The notes beneath the pieces are model-generated. The model had not been told where the DNA came from. It did not search any database and was given only the letters and a program-made list of their open reading frames with translations. Below, piece by piece: positions 1 through 12,035 of a stretch of 64,000 bases of DNA. Numbering within the stretch: the first letter of the stretch is position 1; each line of letters opens with the position of its first letter. Both the position numbers and the translations under genes were made by a program. The DNA comes from Chloranthus sessilifolius. Its lineage: Eukaryota > Streptophyta > Magnoliopsida > Chloranthales > Chloranthaceae. Where the stretch lies: the NCBI GenBank assembly GCA_021018995.1, contig CM037596.1, forward strand, positions 88,853,184-88,917,183, read 5' to 3'.

Positions 1-347
1 TTGAGGAAATCTTAAGTTTGATTGACGCCCAAATTTTAAAGGACTGAAATACAATATAACAGTACTTTAGTTTTGTAAACATTCGAGAACTGAAGGATTG
101 CGATTGATGACCATAATCTAGAAGGAGGAGGATTTAGATTTATTTTCTTTAATTAGTTTAAGCAACCTATTCTTTATTCATATTTTTCCATTAGTTTAGG
201 ATCTTAAAAGACAAATACAACTTTTTAAAATACACAAAACCATATAAGAAAAACACCTTCCTCGTGGGAACGATCCCTATACTAGTGTTGCAATTTCCAT
301 TGTGCGCTTGCAATAGGTAAAGACTTAGTACGATAAAAACCTTAACA
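1..347 (+). repeat. 3' end of an A1-family LTR, cut by the window start
   Basis: This stretch aligns by eye with 17960-18339, the end of the complete solo LTR of the same family. The shared sequence runs from GATTGACGCCC to TTGCGCTTGCAATAGG and ends in CTTAACA at 347. The next bases GTAGG are the likely target-site copy, after which the interrupted integrase frame resumes. Whether this is a solo LTR or the 3' LTR of a full element cannot be decided, because the rest lies outside the window. Confidence 0.75.
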
Positions 348-368
348 GTAGGGCTTACGATAAGAAGG
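348..368 (+). pseudogene. Integrase C-terminal fragment, piece 1 (Ty3/gypsy)
   Basis: Bases 354-368 read A-Y-D-K-K in the same frame as the two later pieces at 16849-16918 and 18340-18494. The motif AYDKKV followed by a 'R-x-F-x-[IV]-x-[ED]-L-V-L' segment is usual just before the C-terminal domain of plant Ty3/gypsy integrases. The bases GAAGG at 364-368 are the left target duplication of element A1; the right copy at 16849-16853 reads AAAGG, one mismatch. The upstream integrase and the rest of pol lie outside the window. The short length alone would not support a call; the frame continuity across the insertions does. Confidence 0.65.
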
Positions 369-1148
369 TGATTGGGATTCTTATATGTATCTATCAAATG
401 AAGTCTTAACCTATTGCAAGTTCACAATAGAAATCATAGTACTAGCAAAGGATCGTTCCCCAGAGATCAGTTTACTATATTAATTCAATTTTTCTGAAAA
501 TTTATACTTATCTTTTAAGATCCTAAACTATGAGAGAAATATGAATAAATAATTTGTTTATTAATCTAAATTTGCATAAAATAAACCTAATCTTTAAACT
601 TCAGATTATGGTCAACAATCACAATCTTCTGCTATCAAATATTTATGAAATTAAACAGTACCGTTACACTATATCTCAAGTATCCTAGTTTTGGTCGTTA
701 GTCAAAACTAGAATTCTATCAATACAAATTTAATCTAATCAACAATCTACTAAAACTTGGATTTCAATCAAATTCTAAAAAACTGAAGATGGAAAAGTAA
801 AAATCGTTACACTAATCTGCAAACTTCAACCTGAGTCATCAATTCAAATTAAAATCTGAAGATGTTTATAAAGTAGAAAATAAAAGAAAATAAAATTTAA
901 ACTAGAAAGCGAAGTAAATATATCCTTTACACCTCAGCTGCAGTCATCAATTGCTTCTGAGAAACTACAGATATCTACACTAATATTCAGTACCCAATAG
1001 TAGTCGTCAATTTCTCTTGAAAAATCTTTTATATATAATATACAAAGTAATAAAAATTTGCTCTAAATTGATAAGAAGAAAACCCAACCTCAGTCATCAA
1101 TTAATACTGAGAATTTCTTTGATGGTTTATTCCTACACTGGACTCTCT

Positions 1149-1157
1149 TATTTATAG
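1149..1157 (-). promoter_or_regulatory. TATA-like box of the A1 LTR
   Basis: CTATAAATAAGAGAG on the minus strand is conserved in all three complete copies of this LTR: here, at 16123-16131, and at 17569-17577 in the solo LTR. Conservation in three diverged copies supports it as the LTR promoter. Confidence 0.6.
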
Positions 1158-1377
1158 ATCATAAGGAGTCGGTTTACAAGTTCAAATTCTAATAAAAGAA
1201 ATAAAAGATTCCTATTATAACTCTAATTCTAATTCTATTCTTCCTTGCTTTTTATTCTGTTGATGCGCTTCTAGACTGTGCCTTTTTATTCAGTAGCAGA
1301 GTCCTCTTTAGATTCTTCTTTATTCTCACGTGATCAGCAACAACAGTAGTAGTGGGAAAGCTTCTATTAATCATAAT

Positions 1378-1610
1378 CGTAAATCATGACCATTTTCTTT
1401 TCTTGTTTTTCTTAGAAAATCGTAAATCATGATTTTCTATCTTGCATAGCTTTCTCATAGTTGACTTGTCTTGACGATTCTCTAAATTACGATTCATCAC
1501 TTTTCTTCTATATCATACTCTTCCTCTGAAGAATCGTAAATTACGATTTTCTTATAGATTTCCAGTAACAACAGTTAATCATTCTACAAAATCGTAAAAT
1601 ACGATTTTTC
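1378..1610. repeat. Array of AATCGTAAATCATGATTTT-type palindromes in A1 LTR
   Basis: About four copies of an imperfect palindrome of the form AAAATCGTAAATCATGATTT occur at roughly 1378, 1417, 1532 and 1589. Arms such as AAATCGTA and TACGATTT pair with each other. The homologous array in the 5' LTR is at 16424-16645. It lies in U3, upstream of the TATA-like box on the minus strand. Confidence 0.7.
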
Positions 1611-1813
1611 ATTTTCTAGTAGGCGGTAAATTATCTTTTTACACTTAATCATCTTTTACTGTTCTTTTTGAGTTCATTATGACAAAGATTATTATCATGG
1701 CTCTCTTTTACTGATTATCCTTGATATATGCACATCATTAACTTATTAGTACAAACTATGTCCTAGCATCTCTAAGTTAAGGGTGATAAAATGGTATATT
1801 ATATGACTGATCA

Positions 1814-1832
1814 TACCCTAAACTTACATTTT
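1814..1832 (-). other. Polypurine tract of A1
   Basis: On the minus strand the bases next to the 3' LTR read AAGTTTAGGGTA. This is in the PPT position and resembles the AGGTTTGGGGGTG tract of E1 and E2 but has decayed. A CTAGCAAAATG-like stretch precedes it, as CTAGCAAAGATTAGG precedes the E1 tract. Confidence 0.65.
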
Positions 1833-3614
1833 GCTAGTCCCTAGCAAATAAGAAAATATAAACTAAGAACTTAAATTAAATGCCACTTTCGTAGGGAGCA
1901 CGATTGTATTTAGGGGATGCAACAACCCTTTAAACCCCTATGTGATCCCTAGTGGAGGAGTTGTAGCCTCCAGAATATTTTCAGTGAAATTACCTATAAA
2001 CATCAAATATTTTTTAATTTTTAAAAATATTTTTGTTTTCAAAAATTAAAATTACAAAAAAAAAAACTTAAAAATCTAAACTAATTTTATATACTAATCA
2101 AATTAACTAAATTACCTAAATGAACAAATTGTCAATACATATTTTATTACGATTTTTTTAAATTACCAATCTTTTATTCCCACTTTTCATTATAACAGTT
2201 ATCTTTGATTAGAACTTCAACAATCTCAATTCATAATAAGCACAGAGTGTATATGCATTAGTGAACAGTTTATTCTTCATAAATTTTTTTAAACTGCAGA
2301 TTTAGAAAATATTTTCATTCAAAAACTCACTATTGACATACTCTCAAAAAGATATTGAAACTTTCTGGGTTCACTCAATATATATTTTTCAGAAAAATTC
2401 AGTTAAAGATACTTTGCAAAAATTAGTGAATTTCACAGAAAAGATAATCTTATTCTATTCCTATGCTTCCCTGTATAATCCATAATATCTAATATCCATA
2501 TCTCTATTAGGCTTATGCCTTTGCAAATCGTAAATCAGAAAGGTCTTTCCTTCAGCATGTAATGGGGCCTTGGGTTTCAGGAAGTACCAAAGAAAAGGTA
2601 GAAAATGATTCAAAGTTTTTCTGAGAATTTAACTCTCCTTTTTCCTATCTTCTTCTGACTTCTTTACTCAATTTCAGTAAGTATCCACGATTTGGATAGC
2701 TTCTTTCCATTTCTTTTTTTTATATACAAATATGTATCCCAGTTCTTCAGCTATAAAATAGTATTTTATGATTTTTCTTCTTTTGAAAGCTTATTTGCTA
2801 AATCATAATTTCTTTTTTTCAAAAATCATTTATTTATGATTTTTCTTTCTTTTCCCATATTCACTTTTTTATTTCTTTAGCTGTACCTCTTTTTGCATTC
2901 CCTTTATCTGTTCTACTTTTACTCCTTCTACTCCCTCTTCTTCCCCTCTTTACATTCTAAACTCTCAGAATTTGTAAGGGTTAAAGGTAGAAAGCTTTGG
3001 GTAGTATATATGGTTAAAGGTTTATCAAATTGTTGGTACAAAGAAGTTTGATTTAGGCTTCTAATATGGGTTCAAAGGATAAAATTTTCTAAGATTTAGC
3101 TCTGATTTTAAATAAAAGATGGTCTTAAATCATTTTTACGATTTACTAGCATAGATGTCTTATTACATTGATATTTCTAATAGATAATTTTAGACAAAAA
3201 TCTAGTTCATCATATTCATAGAATATTTTGATTCTAAATTCAACAATATGAGATTTCATAACAGTGTAGAAGTTTAAAAAAATTTTGATTGAATAGAACC
3301 AGTCTCTCTCTGAATAAAAGAGGAAATATTGGCTCAAAAGCTCACTGGTTTATAATTTTGAAACTATAGTCTAAATTTTTCCAGTTTAGATCAATCTATT
3401 GTTTCAAACATCCATTCTAATATAGTATTCAACGAGCTAAGCATGAATTCTAACTATTTTATATTATAATTATTAAAACTTCTACTATAATGAATCGTAA
3501 GCTTTTCAAGATTTGTAATTTTTTCTATCATAATTCCTATGAATTGAACAACTTAAAAATTAAAAAAAAAATTTTATAAAAATAAACTACTAAACTAATT
3601 ATACTACTATTACT
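1833..3614 (-). other. A1 3' non-coding interior
   Basis: No coding potential is seen. Bases 1880-1968 are the conserved pre-PPT block also found in E1, E2 and E5, with core CCTCCACTAGGGATC and CTCCCTACGAAAGTGG. From 2197 to about 3610 the sequence matches 49207-50640 in element A4. This is the AT-rich 3' region typical of large non-autonomous LTR elements. Confidence 0.7.
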
Positions 3615-4459
3615 ATTATTGTCACAGCCCGAATTTTCCCAACCTAAATTTTGAGACATTTTTTTTTTTTCTTCAAACATGAATGGGAAAACCCGGACCG
3701 TCGAGTCGTAGAACACGATCCGAACACAGAATGCTTGGTACAAAACATAGCATAAATAAAATCTCAAATTCTAATATTAAATATTACAATAACTAACAAT
3801 GACCACCGATGATGTACCAATATCACCAAACAGTGGTGCACAACTAGTATATAATAACACATTGTACCAAGCCACACTCACCAAACTCCACAAGGCACTC
3901 GATCTACGATCCCAAAAATCTCAGCACTCCTCAATTCCTCAATTTGCAAGTCTGGTGTCCTGATAGCGTTATACCTGTGACGTATAGTCGGGGTGAGCTA
4001 CATCTAAGCTCAGTAGAGAAAATCGATACCAATGTACATCTCATCAGTCATACATAGATTCAAAGATGAAGATCAAAACATTTTCATATTAAAAACTATT
4101 GACATTTTCAAACTCACAATAGAAACTGAATTTCAAAAGCATTTTCTTATCAAAAGCGAAATTGATTTCGAAGGTATTTTCTTATCAAAACCGAAGCTAA
4201 TTTCAAAGGCAAACTAAATTCAAAAGCAAACTGAATTCAAAAGCAAGCTGATTTAAAAAATAAACTGATTTCAAAGGCAAGCTGATTTAAAAAACAAACT
4301 CATTTCAAAGACATTTTCTTATCAAAACTGAAACTGTTTTCAATTCTCTTACATGTCTTATCTTGATTTACTGAGTTCGCTTACATTCACTTACGTGTCT
4401 TACACATTCTTACATAGCTTCACTTACATATCTTACACATTCTTACATCACTTACAAAG

Positions 4460-4742
4460 TCGATTCACGAATATCCCGCTGTGCCGGTTCAAATCACGGA
4501 TATTCCGCCGTGCCGGACTTACTTATTCTTACATAGCTTGTTCAGAGTTTCGGATTCAATGTTTGGATTTCAAAGCATGATACAAATAATAAATTACAAA
4601 TAAACTGCCATACAATTTCAAATTACGGATATCCCGCCGTACCGGTTCAAATTACGGATATCCCGTCGTACCGATTCAAATTACGGATATCCCGCCTTAT
4701 CGGTTCAAATCACGGATAACCCGCCATACCGGTCAAATTACA
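4460..4742. repeat. Tandem array, unit about 28 bp (GGATATCCCGCCGTACCGG)
   Basis: Six diverged copies of a unit containing CGGATATCCCGCCGTACCGG followed by TTCAAATTA. The first two, from 4462, are separated by about 120 bp from the tight run at 4618-4735. Confidence 0.85.
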
Positions 4743-4865
4743 GTTCTTATGCTCGATTTACATGTCTTATAGACTCGATTTATGAAGTTTGATTTGCTTA
4801 AATGACTTATACATCTGATTTACGGAGTTCAGTTCATTTACATGGCTTACTTATTTGATTTGTTT

Positions 4866-5020
4866 ACTTATAATCCGCCCTAGCGGTCCACAATCCTACG
4901 AACAATCCGCCCTAGCGGTCCACCAATGCACATAATCCGCCCGTAGCGGTCCACAATATACTTATAATCCGCCCATAGCGGTCAACAGTGTACTTATAAT
5001 CCGCCCATAGCGGTCCACTT
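4866..5020. repeat. Tandem array of CCGCCCTAGCGG palindromes
   Basis: Five copies of ATAATCCGCCC-TAGCGGTCCAC, spaced 30-38 bp apart. The core CCGC...GCGG can pair with itself across a loop of 4-5 nt. Confidence 0.85.
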
Positions 5021-5879
5021 CAATTTACTTGAGTTATAGTTGGATTTACTTAAGTGATGTTCAATATTTAGTTTTTGATTCGATCTTTCTAAAACTTCGG
5101 AATAAAGCATTTTCGATCCTCCAAATGATTCGAAAGTAAAGCACATTTTTGATATTTCAAAAGGGTAGAAAGCACCATATATTTCAAAATCTCAAAAGTT
5201 CTGAGGCAAACACACAAATCCATATGTCGATATCTCAAAACGATTTCAAAGCAAACATGCATTTTATATTTCAAAGAGTGTAAATACAATTCAAATATGG
5301 TCAATTTATTACATTTCGAACGATCATATCTAAGCCTATAAAAAATCAAACTGAAATGCAATTGTATATGAAACTTTTCTCACACTAAATTTCTAAGTTC
5401 TAAAACCATTTCAAGATCAAACAAGTCAAATACTAGTTCAAAAGCAGTAAAACTTATCTTATTTCATTTGATCATATCAAAGCATCTATGAAATCATAAT
5501 CAAGAATGAAATTGAGTGTCAAATTTTCCCCACCTTAACCTCGAAGTTGCGCGAAGCCAAGCTAAGCCTTATCGATAGATTCCCGCCCTCAATCTACATC
5601 ACAAATATATGATGATGTATCAAGGATCAATTTTAATCACTAATCACTTAGACTATTTAAGTGTTTTCTTAAAATCGAGTCGGAACGGGCAAGTTTGCGC
5701 CAATATAGAAATTAATGTAACCTTCCCCATAAAGTTTGACCTTTAAATATTTAGATTCATAAGTTAGTCAAAACATAAAAGTTGTATATCTCTTTGTTAT
5801 CTTTCCAACGCCTCAAGAATCACATCAATCAGAAGTCGAACCCGAAAGTTATGGTCAAAAGTAGTACTGGCGAGCACAG

Positions 5880-6412
5880 TCAAAATCGATTAATCGATCC
5901 TTATATCAATTAATCGAAATTCCAAAATCGATCAATCGATTTTAAAATTGATTAATTGATTTTCCCAAACTGTACCTTTTTTTAGCCACTAGAAATTCCC
6001 ATTCGATTAATCGATTCTAAATCGATCAATCGAAATTCAAAAATCGGTCAATCGAATTTAATTCGATTAATTGGTTTATTTTCTCAAAAATTAGCATTTG
6101 ACCCAGATTATTACTAACGTTTGACCTTTAAAACAATTGATTCACAAGTTGGTCAATTCATGAAAGTTGTAGGGGTTGCTGTCCTCTTTCTAACACAATA
6201 AGAATCAAGTCAATCAGAATTCGGAACAAAAAGTTATGGCCAAAATACTATGGTAGTGTCAGTAAGCCCAGGCAAACTCGATTAATCGATTTTCAAAATC
6301 GATCAATCGAATTTCAAAATCGATTAATTGAAATTCTCTTCAATTAATCGATTTCATGAAGTTCCTCTTGAATTTCTCTCTTGTCAAAAATCGATTAATC
6401 GATTTTGGCAGT
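5880..6412. repeat. Array of AATCGATTAATCGATT palindromes
   Basis: More than a dozen copies or half copies of ATCGATTAATCGAT and ATCGATCAATCGA occur in two clusters, 5885-6075 and 6275-6410. The spacer between the clusters carries two versions of a longer repeat containing AATCAGAAKTCGRA and AAAGTTATGG. Confidence 0.85.
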
Positions 6413-7413
6413 TTCTGAGCACTTCTCGGGTTTGAACCTTGAAACCCATTTTTTTCATCAAAATTCAATCCTTTTGATCCTAATCTTTTGCACACATCTA
6501 AGCAACCTATATTTAATTAAATACATGAAAGAATTGCATTATTTACCTCTTTAAATTGGTGATCTACTCGTAGATCGGATCGTCTTCTTCGTTAAACAAA
6601 AAGGGTTTCCAAACCCACCTCGGTCATCTCCGTGCTCCATGATCACAACCAAGTCCACGAAATCAACGGCAATTCTTCCACACACACTTCACCCAAACTC
6701 ATGCTACGATTTACGGATCAAAACCCACGATCTCTTTGCAAGAAGAGGGTTTCAAAACCTCAAACGGCTCCAAATCTCACAAAACCATAACCAAATGTCG
6801 AAATCGACGGCGATCTTCCCCTTATACGATCTCACAAATGTTTTTCACGCAAATCTAAGGCTCGGCACACCTGGATTCAACACGTTCATTTCATCTCCTC
6901 CTCTTTCTCTCTTCCTTCTCTCCTCAAAAACCCAAAACCTAAAAAACCCTTGTGCAAACCGGGTGTTAGCTCCGAAAAGAAGAAATTGCCTTCTTTAACT
7001 AAATGGGATCGGTTCCCATACAAAACACATATACTTATCTTTGGGCGTATTAGTTCTCATCTAAGGATCTAGCTCCCGTGTGAAACGAACGTACCTATTT
7101 AGGTGTTATCTCATAACAAAATAGTTTTCTTTGATTAGGTGTGGGCCTACACACCCAAACCATCCACTAATCGGACCCGGTGTTGAGCCCATACTCCAAA
7201 GCTTGGTGCATAAGAAACCACCTAATGCTCAACACACAATCTAAATCGGTCTTTTTCCACTCAAGACCAAACCTAATTTAATTTATATAAGTAATTTCAT
7301 AAAATCGAGCACGTGACCAGTCGGGCACACACACCGAGGTACGCTATTCAAAGTCGGGCATACATCCCGGGATACACTATTCAAAGTCAAAATTTTCAGG
7401 CTGTTACAATTAT

Positions 7414-7768
7414 ACACAGAAATTGTGTATCCCCTCCAAACTTAAATAGGACAATGCCCTCATTGGCATAAAAAATAAGGGACACAAAAATTATTTTTGT
7501 GAAATTATTGATATACTGATTATTTATCAGAAAAATCTGTTACCATACATATACTCTCCCCCAAACTTGAGAGAAAATATCCGCGGCTTATTATCGGAGT
7601 ATCAATAACAAAAATGTTAGAAATGTTAGTAATAAGCATACTGTTAGTAAAATAATTAAAAGTTAGTCAATTAGAAAATTTCATATATTACTGAATAGTT
7701 ACAATGAACTAAAAAATAAAAACTAAAGCACTACTATAAAAAAAACTGATTACATAAAAAAAATAATC
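7414..7768 (-). other. A1 interior downstream of ORF2, non-coding
   Basis: The sequence TGTGTATCCCCTCCAAACTT near 7426 and its match at 50665 in A4 mark this as A1-family interior. Otherwise AT-rich, with no frame or motif. Confidence 0.6.
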
Positions 7769-8420
7769 CTAGGAAAAATCTAGACACACTAATTTATACA
7801 TGACACTGGCAGCAATGTCCAAGATGTGATCTTCGATAACGATCGGTCCTCGGGTTCTATCCACTGTTGATTCTAGTCTCATATCCCTTCCTACCAAAGG
7901 AGCATCCACACCTTGGCAAGGTCGCACCCTCTGTCTTCCAAGTCCCGCTGAGCAATGCACATCACATTTTTCTCTTCAGGAAGAAAGGCAATGCCACAGT
8001 GGAAGTCCTTTGAAGAGTGGGGAAGTGAGCACCTCTCTGGATCACCCATCACCTATACTGCTACCTTGCAAAGGCTATGTGAAGAGAATGTAACACAGGT
8101 ATGGGGAAGTATGAGTAATGGAAAAGGGTGGCGTGGGATGGCTCAACCCACCATCATCATATAGGAGCTCACATTCGGGGTGGGTTGTGATGGTATAAAG
8201 GTTAGGAAGTGAGGGAAAATGGGCTCTTGGGATGTGATGTTGGATTTGGGTTAGGTTTAGGGTGAATGGTAGTTTCGAAGGACGATTCAGCATCTTGAAT
8301 AGATCGATGACGCTTCAGATCTTCTATTTTGTATTCTGCAACCAGGAGCTCAGCCTTGTGTATTTCAAGGATCTTATCAAGTTGCTTACTGAAATCGTTT
8401 TGGTTAGGTTCTTTTGCCAT
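7769..8420 (-). pseudogene. A1 ORF2, unknown protein, frameshifted
   Basis: The frame opens on the minus strand with ATG at 8420-8418, reading MAKEPNQNDFSKQLDKILEI. It continues into a heptad-like, charged helical stretch and then a proline- and asparagine-rich linker, ending at 8202 in that frame. A second frame at 7960-7769 holds a more conserved-looking end (GRDMRLESTVDRTRGPIVIE, then a hydrophobic tail) that probably belongs to the same gene after frameshifts. The start is chosen because a TATA-like box and a pyrimidine-rich leader lie just upstream. I do not recognise a domain. By position, after gag and before the 3' non-coding region, it matches ORF2 of E1 and E2, but no sequence likeness to them is evident. 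Confidence 0.4.
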
Positions 8421-8479
8421 TAGGGTTAGGGTATAGAAGGAAGACAAAAGAGATGAGTTCTTAGGGAAGGTAAGGGTTT

Positions 8480-8487
8480 GATTTTAT
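8480..8487 (-). promoter_or_regulatory. Internal TATA-like box before A1 ORF2
   Basis: On the minus strand CCCTATAAAATCAAACCC lies about 60 nt before the ORF2 start, followed by a pyrimidine-rich leader. The arrangement equals that of the internal promoters of E1 (26171) and E2 (43146). Function is inferred. Confidence 0.45.
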
Positions 8488-9009
8488 AGGGAAGGGAAAG
8501 GTTCATGTATTGAGGTATAGGCTTATAGGCATGGGTAGTTGGGAAGTGGAGATATTGAATGTAATGCATGTCCGCTTCCTCTATGAATTCAATGGGTTTG
8601 AATTTCAATGTAACCGATAAGATCGATCACTGGAACCACTTGTTCCTTAGAATTGTCATTTGCAGTTATGTACGACAAAAGTGAGACTCTATGAGCTTCA
8701 AATCGTACTCACTATGATTTAACTCTACGAATCACCAGAAATCATAAATCCATACGCTTTAAGTGTTTGTGACATAATGAAAGAGAGGGAGTCGGTAGCT
8801 CCCTCTCTTCAAACTTATCACCAGAAATCATAAATCCATACGCTATAAGTCTCTTCAAACTTATATACATATATTACAAAAGTTTGCTATGGGTGAGTCG
8901 GTAGCTCGACAGGTTCTAGAGGGATTCAATTAAAAACAGAGGGAGTTGATGTGCCTCCTATAAATATACATCCTCTAGACGAACCAACTAAATGTGAAGG
9001 TATTACGTT

Positions 9010-9458
9010 ACTCTCTCATTCAAAAGGGATTAGTTCCTCGATTTGAGTTGCTAATCTTTCGACGGATTGCCGAAGGTGGTTGAGAGACTGTGTCTAGATA
9101 TGGCAATGTTGCATCCAGCCATAAGCTATGTGCGACAAGGTATCCTCTGTAGCAGTATGGTATTGGGCCACTGTGGGGTAAGGAGGAGCAGATGGAAGTC
9201 GGGAGACTGCTTGAGTTGGGCCATGTTTAGGATCACAGGCTTCTCCTTTTGAGATGTTGGGTACGATTTTATACCCACCAGAAGTTGAACTTTTATTTTT
9301 GAAAACCTCAGTCTCGACAAACCTTTCATCATTGACTTTAATTTATAGAGTCCCCCTTACTTAGGGAGCATATTTGTTAAAGTCTCTGAGTCAACCTCAC
9401 CCGGTGCGTGGTGTTGCACCGGTTTCTCGCTAAGGGTCTCAAAGAGTTCCCAAGCTTC
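9010..9458 (-). pseudogene. A1 gag, 3' part
   Basis: Reading down from 9458 the minus strand gives E-A-W-E-L-F-E, the motif that follows 'AEDT' in the 5' part at 14447-15051. The two parts join in frame when the LTR at 9459-14446 is removed. Further down, a stop at about 9360 and frameshifts break the frame. A segment SLNHLRQSVERLATQIEELI near 9012-9070 matches the position of the C-terminal helical region of the E1 gag (KKMEEQIGQLANTLAKRE). The zinc knuckle is not readable in this copy. The protein would have been the capsid/nucleocapsid precursor. Confidence 0.6.
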
Positions 9459-10703
9459 TGTTAATCACTGATTTATGCCACTTTCCACCTCCTAACTTAG
9501 CCTTTACTGGACCTTGGAGATGTTTAATAATTTCCATTTGAGTGTATTTTTTTATAGTTTGAAACAAAATGCAGCTTATTGCAATAGTCCAAATAATGGA
9601 TGCCAAGAAAGAGATTTGGAAGTCAAATCTTGAAGCTGATGGAATTACAGAGAGAGAATCATGGTAGTCCCCACCATGAGGGCTGTTCAACATGCCCTGG
9701 GCCCCTAGAAGCCCTACAGTGAAAGAGAAGTGGGGTCGACACTGATAGGAGTGCAACAACAGAGTGTACAAGTCTAAAGATAAGCAAATCTCACAGCTCG
9801 AGCAGATTAGAGCCTTCACAAACATACACTCGAGCTATCTTGAGTGGATCACATTGTAACGGATGCCCTAAAGTTACAACTTTCATAAGTCTAATTAAGC
9901 GTACGTCACCACAGAACATAAAACATGTTTGTAGCCGGATGGCTCAACGTGATCAATTATATGAGAAGTGGTAGCCTCGTCACTTTGAGCACAATAAGAC
10001 CCTATTAAAAGTAAATAAATAACCACACAATATAAGCTGAAAGATATCTTTAAGTTAAACCAAGTTTGTCTATAACCCAACACTTTGTTTTTTTCAAATA
10101 AATCAACTGTTTTTAAGCTAAATTAATGTGGCTATATGGGCCTTACATGAGAAACAAAGCCCAGCTAGCTCATACAAGGCATCAGTGTATATGAGTAATA
10201 TACACATGAATCTTAATTGTCTTTTATGGACTACACACCAGTAGTAAATGCTAGCTTAGCTTGGAGTGTAAACCAAAGTAGCTAATAAGCTACTTGCATT
10301 GATTGGGGGGTTACACGACTCAATTAAGTCATCTTGCAGATCCATGCATGCAAGGTGCAGCGACCTCCATAAAATCTGATAGCACCTCCTCTATCTTCCT
10401 CGTCTGATTTCTGGGTGAATTTCTTAAAAAGGCAACCTTATACTGATAACATAGCCCTGAAAACCTCTGATAAATATTAAAACCTTCGTAGCTCGTTGGC
10501 TCGGCAAGCGTAACATCAATATATGATTGGCATCGCACCGATGAGACTGTAGTAACACCAAAAAGGTATGTCGTAACTTTTACTCATATAAGATCGTATC
10601 TCATACGAGTGACTCAATGCAACAGCTTTGAGCCTAGCATGACAAAATGAAGTTGAGCGCAGATTGCTGCACTCCGGGTCTTCATTTAAGATATGTGAAT
10701 GGA

Positions 10704-10784
10704 ATATAGATATATATATATATATATGTATCTCTATATAAATGTTAAGTTTATACAGATATATGTATATATATATATATGAAG

Positions 10785-10816
<32 letters not shown>

Positions 10817-10817
10817 T
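10704..10817. repeat. (TA)n microsatellite cluster
   Basis: Three runs of TA/TATG dinucleotides, separated by short interruptions, inside T2. Confidence 0.9.
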
Positions 10818-10874
10818 CTATATAAGCAAAGGGGGTACAACAGGTTACAAAAACACAGAAGAAACCAGGCTGAA

Positions 10875-11010
10875 CCACGGCAAGCCTAGCTTGCCGCGGC
10901 AACTTCAAAGGGTTACCGCGGCAAGACACTCTGCTGAGTGGCTTGCCGCGACAACCTCATAGGGTTGTCGCGGCAAGCCTTGAAGCTTTCCGCGGCAACC
11001 TCTTGCAGCT
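10875..11010. repeat. Array of TTGCCGCGGCAA palindromes in T2
   Basis: Five to six copies of a GC-rich unit (CTTGCCGCGGCAA, CCGCGGCAACC, TTGTCGCGGCAAGCC). The core GCCGCGGC is a perfect palindrome. The segment stands out against the AT-rich surroundings. Confidence 0.8.
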
Positions 11011-11744
11011 AAGGGTTTTGGGCTATGCTTTATGCATTTCGAACCTTGGATCCCTTAGGGGTCTAGGTGATTACATCTTGAGTCTTAGGCACACCGTGAG
11101 CCATCTGTGGACTGCTAGCTTTTAAGATAAATGTACTCTATTTTATCCTAGATTGGTGCCACATGGTGCACTAATTTTGAAGAAATAGATCCGCATGATG
11201 TTCTCGGATGCCTGAACGTGCATCAACAACAATAACCATGAGACTCTACACACAGGTAGGGAAATTATTTGGTTTACCTATCTTTGGTTCCCTTACATTC
11301 ATCTTACATGGCATATTTTTGATCATATCTAAATAGAATGAGATAAATATATATCTATATAGTGCTGAAGTAACTTACATAACGAACAAGATAGTTAAAA
11401 GACCTGCTAATTATAAACCGTATCAATTCTGAAGAAAGGGGAGTTGAGTTGAAGTATTATCTATTGTGTTAATGGTGAATGCATGTCAATGATACCTGCA
11501 TAATAGTTGAACAAATGAAACTAAAGCATGTAAGCTCAGTATCTATATCTAAGGCATTTGATTAATATAGAGGTAAAATCTCATGCTAAATAAGTTTAGT
11601 TTACCTTATGTTATTGCATTTTAGTTTAAACATGCACGTTCTTGAATATTTATGCATAGTTCATATGGCATTTGGCATTATTCAGATCTGCTATCCTTTA
11701 TACGTATTTGCTTGCCACGCTATTGCTTCGTTTAAATTAAGTGA

Positions 11745-12035
11745 TCCCGCCTTCTCAGGAGCTTAAAAGTGTAGTGTAACAAGTGATCCCGCTAACTTGG
11801 GAGCTTGATTTTCTTGGTCCAAGTGATCCCAATAACTCAGGAGCTTGATAAGTGATCCCGCTAACTCGGGAGCTTGAATTATTCTGGTCCAAGTGATCCC
11901 GCTAACTCGGGAGGTTGAATTATTCTGGTCCAAGTGATCCCGCTAACTCGGGAGGTTGAATTATTCTAGTCCAAGTGATCCCGCTAACTCGGGAGCTTGA
12001 CAAGTGATCCCGCTAACTCGGAAGCTTGACCTTGT
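11745..12035. repeat. Tandem array of TCCCGCTAACTCGGGA hairpins in T2
   Basis: About eight copies of AAGTGATCCCGCTAACTCGG followed by GAGCTTG, some joined by an ATTATTCTGGTCC spacer. TCCCG and CGGGA pair across a 6-nt loop. Confidence 0.9.

Larger units (their letters stand above)
369..1813 (-). repeat. A1 3' LTR
   Basis: Read on the minus strand it starts TGATCAGTCATATAATATAC at 1813 and ends CCCAATCA at 369. It matches 15342-16848 over its whole length. A TATA-like box (TATAAATAA on the minus strand, 1149-1157) is followed by GAGAGTCC. Relative to the 5' LTR it lacks a segment of about 60 bp, present around 16298-16370, that includes a CCTCAATCTCTC stretch. Confidence 0.85.
3620..7408 (+). 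mobile_element. T1: 3.8-kb solo LTR (Ty3/gypsy type)
   Basis: It starts TGTCACAGCCCGAATTTTCC and ends GGCTGTTACA, flanked by ATTAT at 3615-3619 and 7409-7413. The copy of the host sequence in A4 runs straight through this point, which gives an independent view of the empty site. Length and start resemble the long LTRs of chromovirus-type Ty3/gypsy elements, but lineage cannot be fixed without the coding part. It shares the string AAGCTCAGTAGAGAA with T2 in matching orientation. It carries three separate arrays of short repeats. ORF-like stretches such as 6639-6998 show no domain I recognise. Confidence 0.85.

Noticed and set aside
4460-5020. CRISPR-like or operator-like repeats in T1
   Set aside because: Plant LTR context, diverged tandem units and identical spacers; a minisatellite within the LTR.
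6639-6998. 119-codon open frame as a gene
   Set aside because: It lies inside solo LTR T1, has no domain and a composition set by low-complexity sequence.
7727-7745. CACTACTATAAAAA as a second CACTA terminus
   Set aside because: No subterminal repeats beside it, and it lies in A1 interior that is shared with related elements.
9439-9825. 128-codon minus-strand frame
   Set aside because: It crosses the start of the plus-strand LTR at 9459 and mixes gag remnant with LTR sequence; the real gag piece is in another frame below 9458.
10516-10929. 137-codon frame with an Ile/Tyr-rich centre
   Set aside because: The centre is translated (TA)n microsatellite.
11745-12035. CRISPR-like array: palindromic repeats with regular spacing
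   Set aside because: The spacers repeat each other, the array sits inside a plant solo LTR (T2) with a clean target duplication, and there are no cas genes. It is a tandem LTR repeat.
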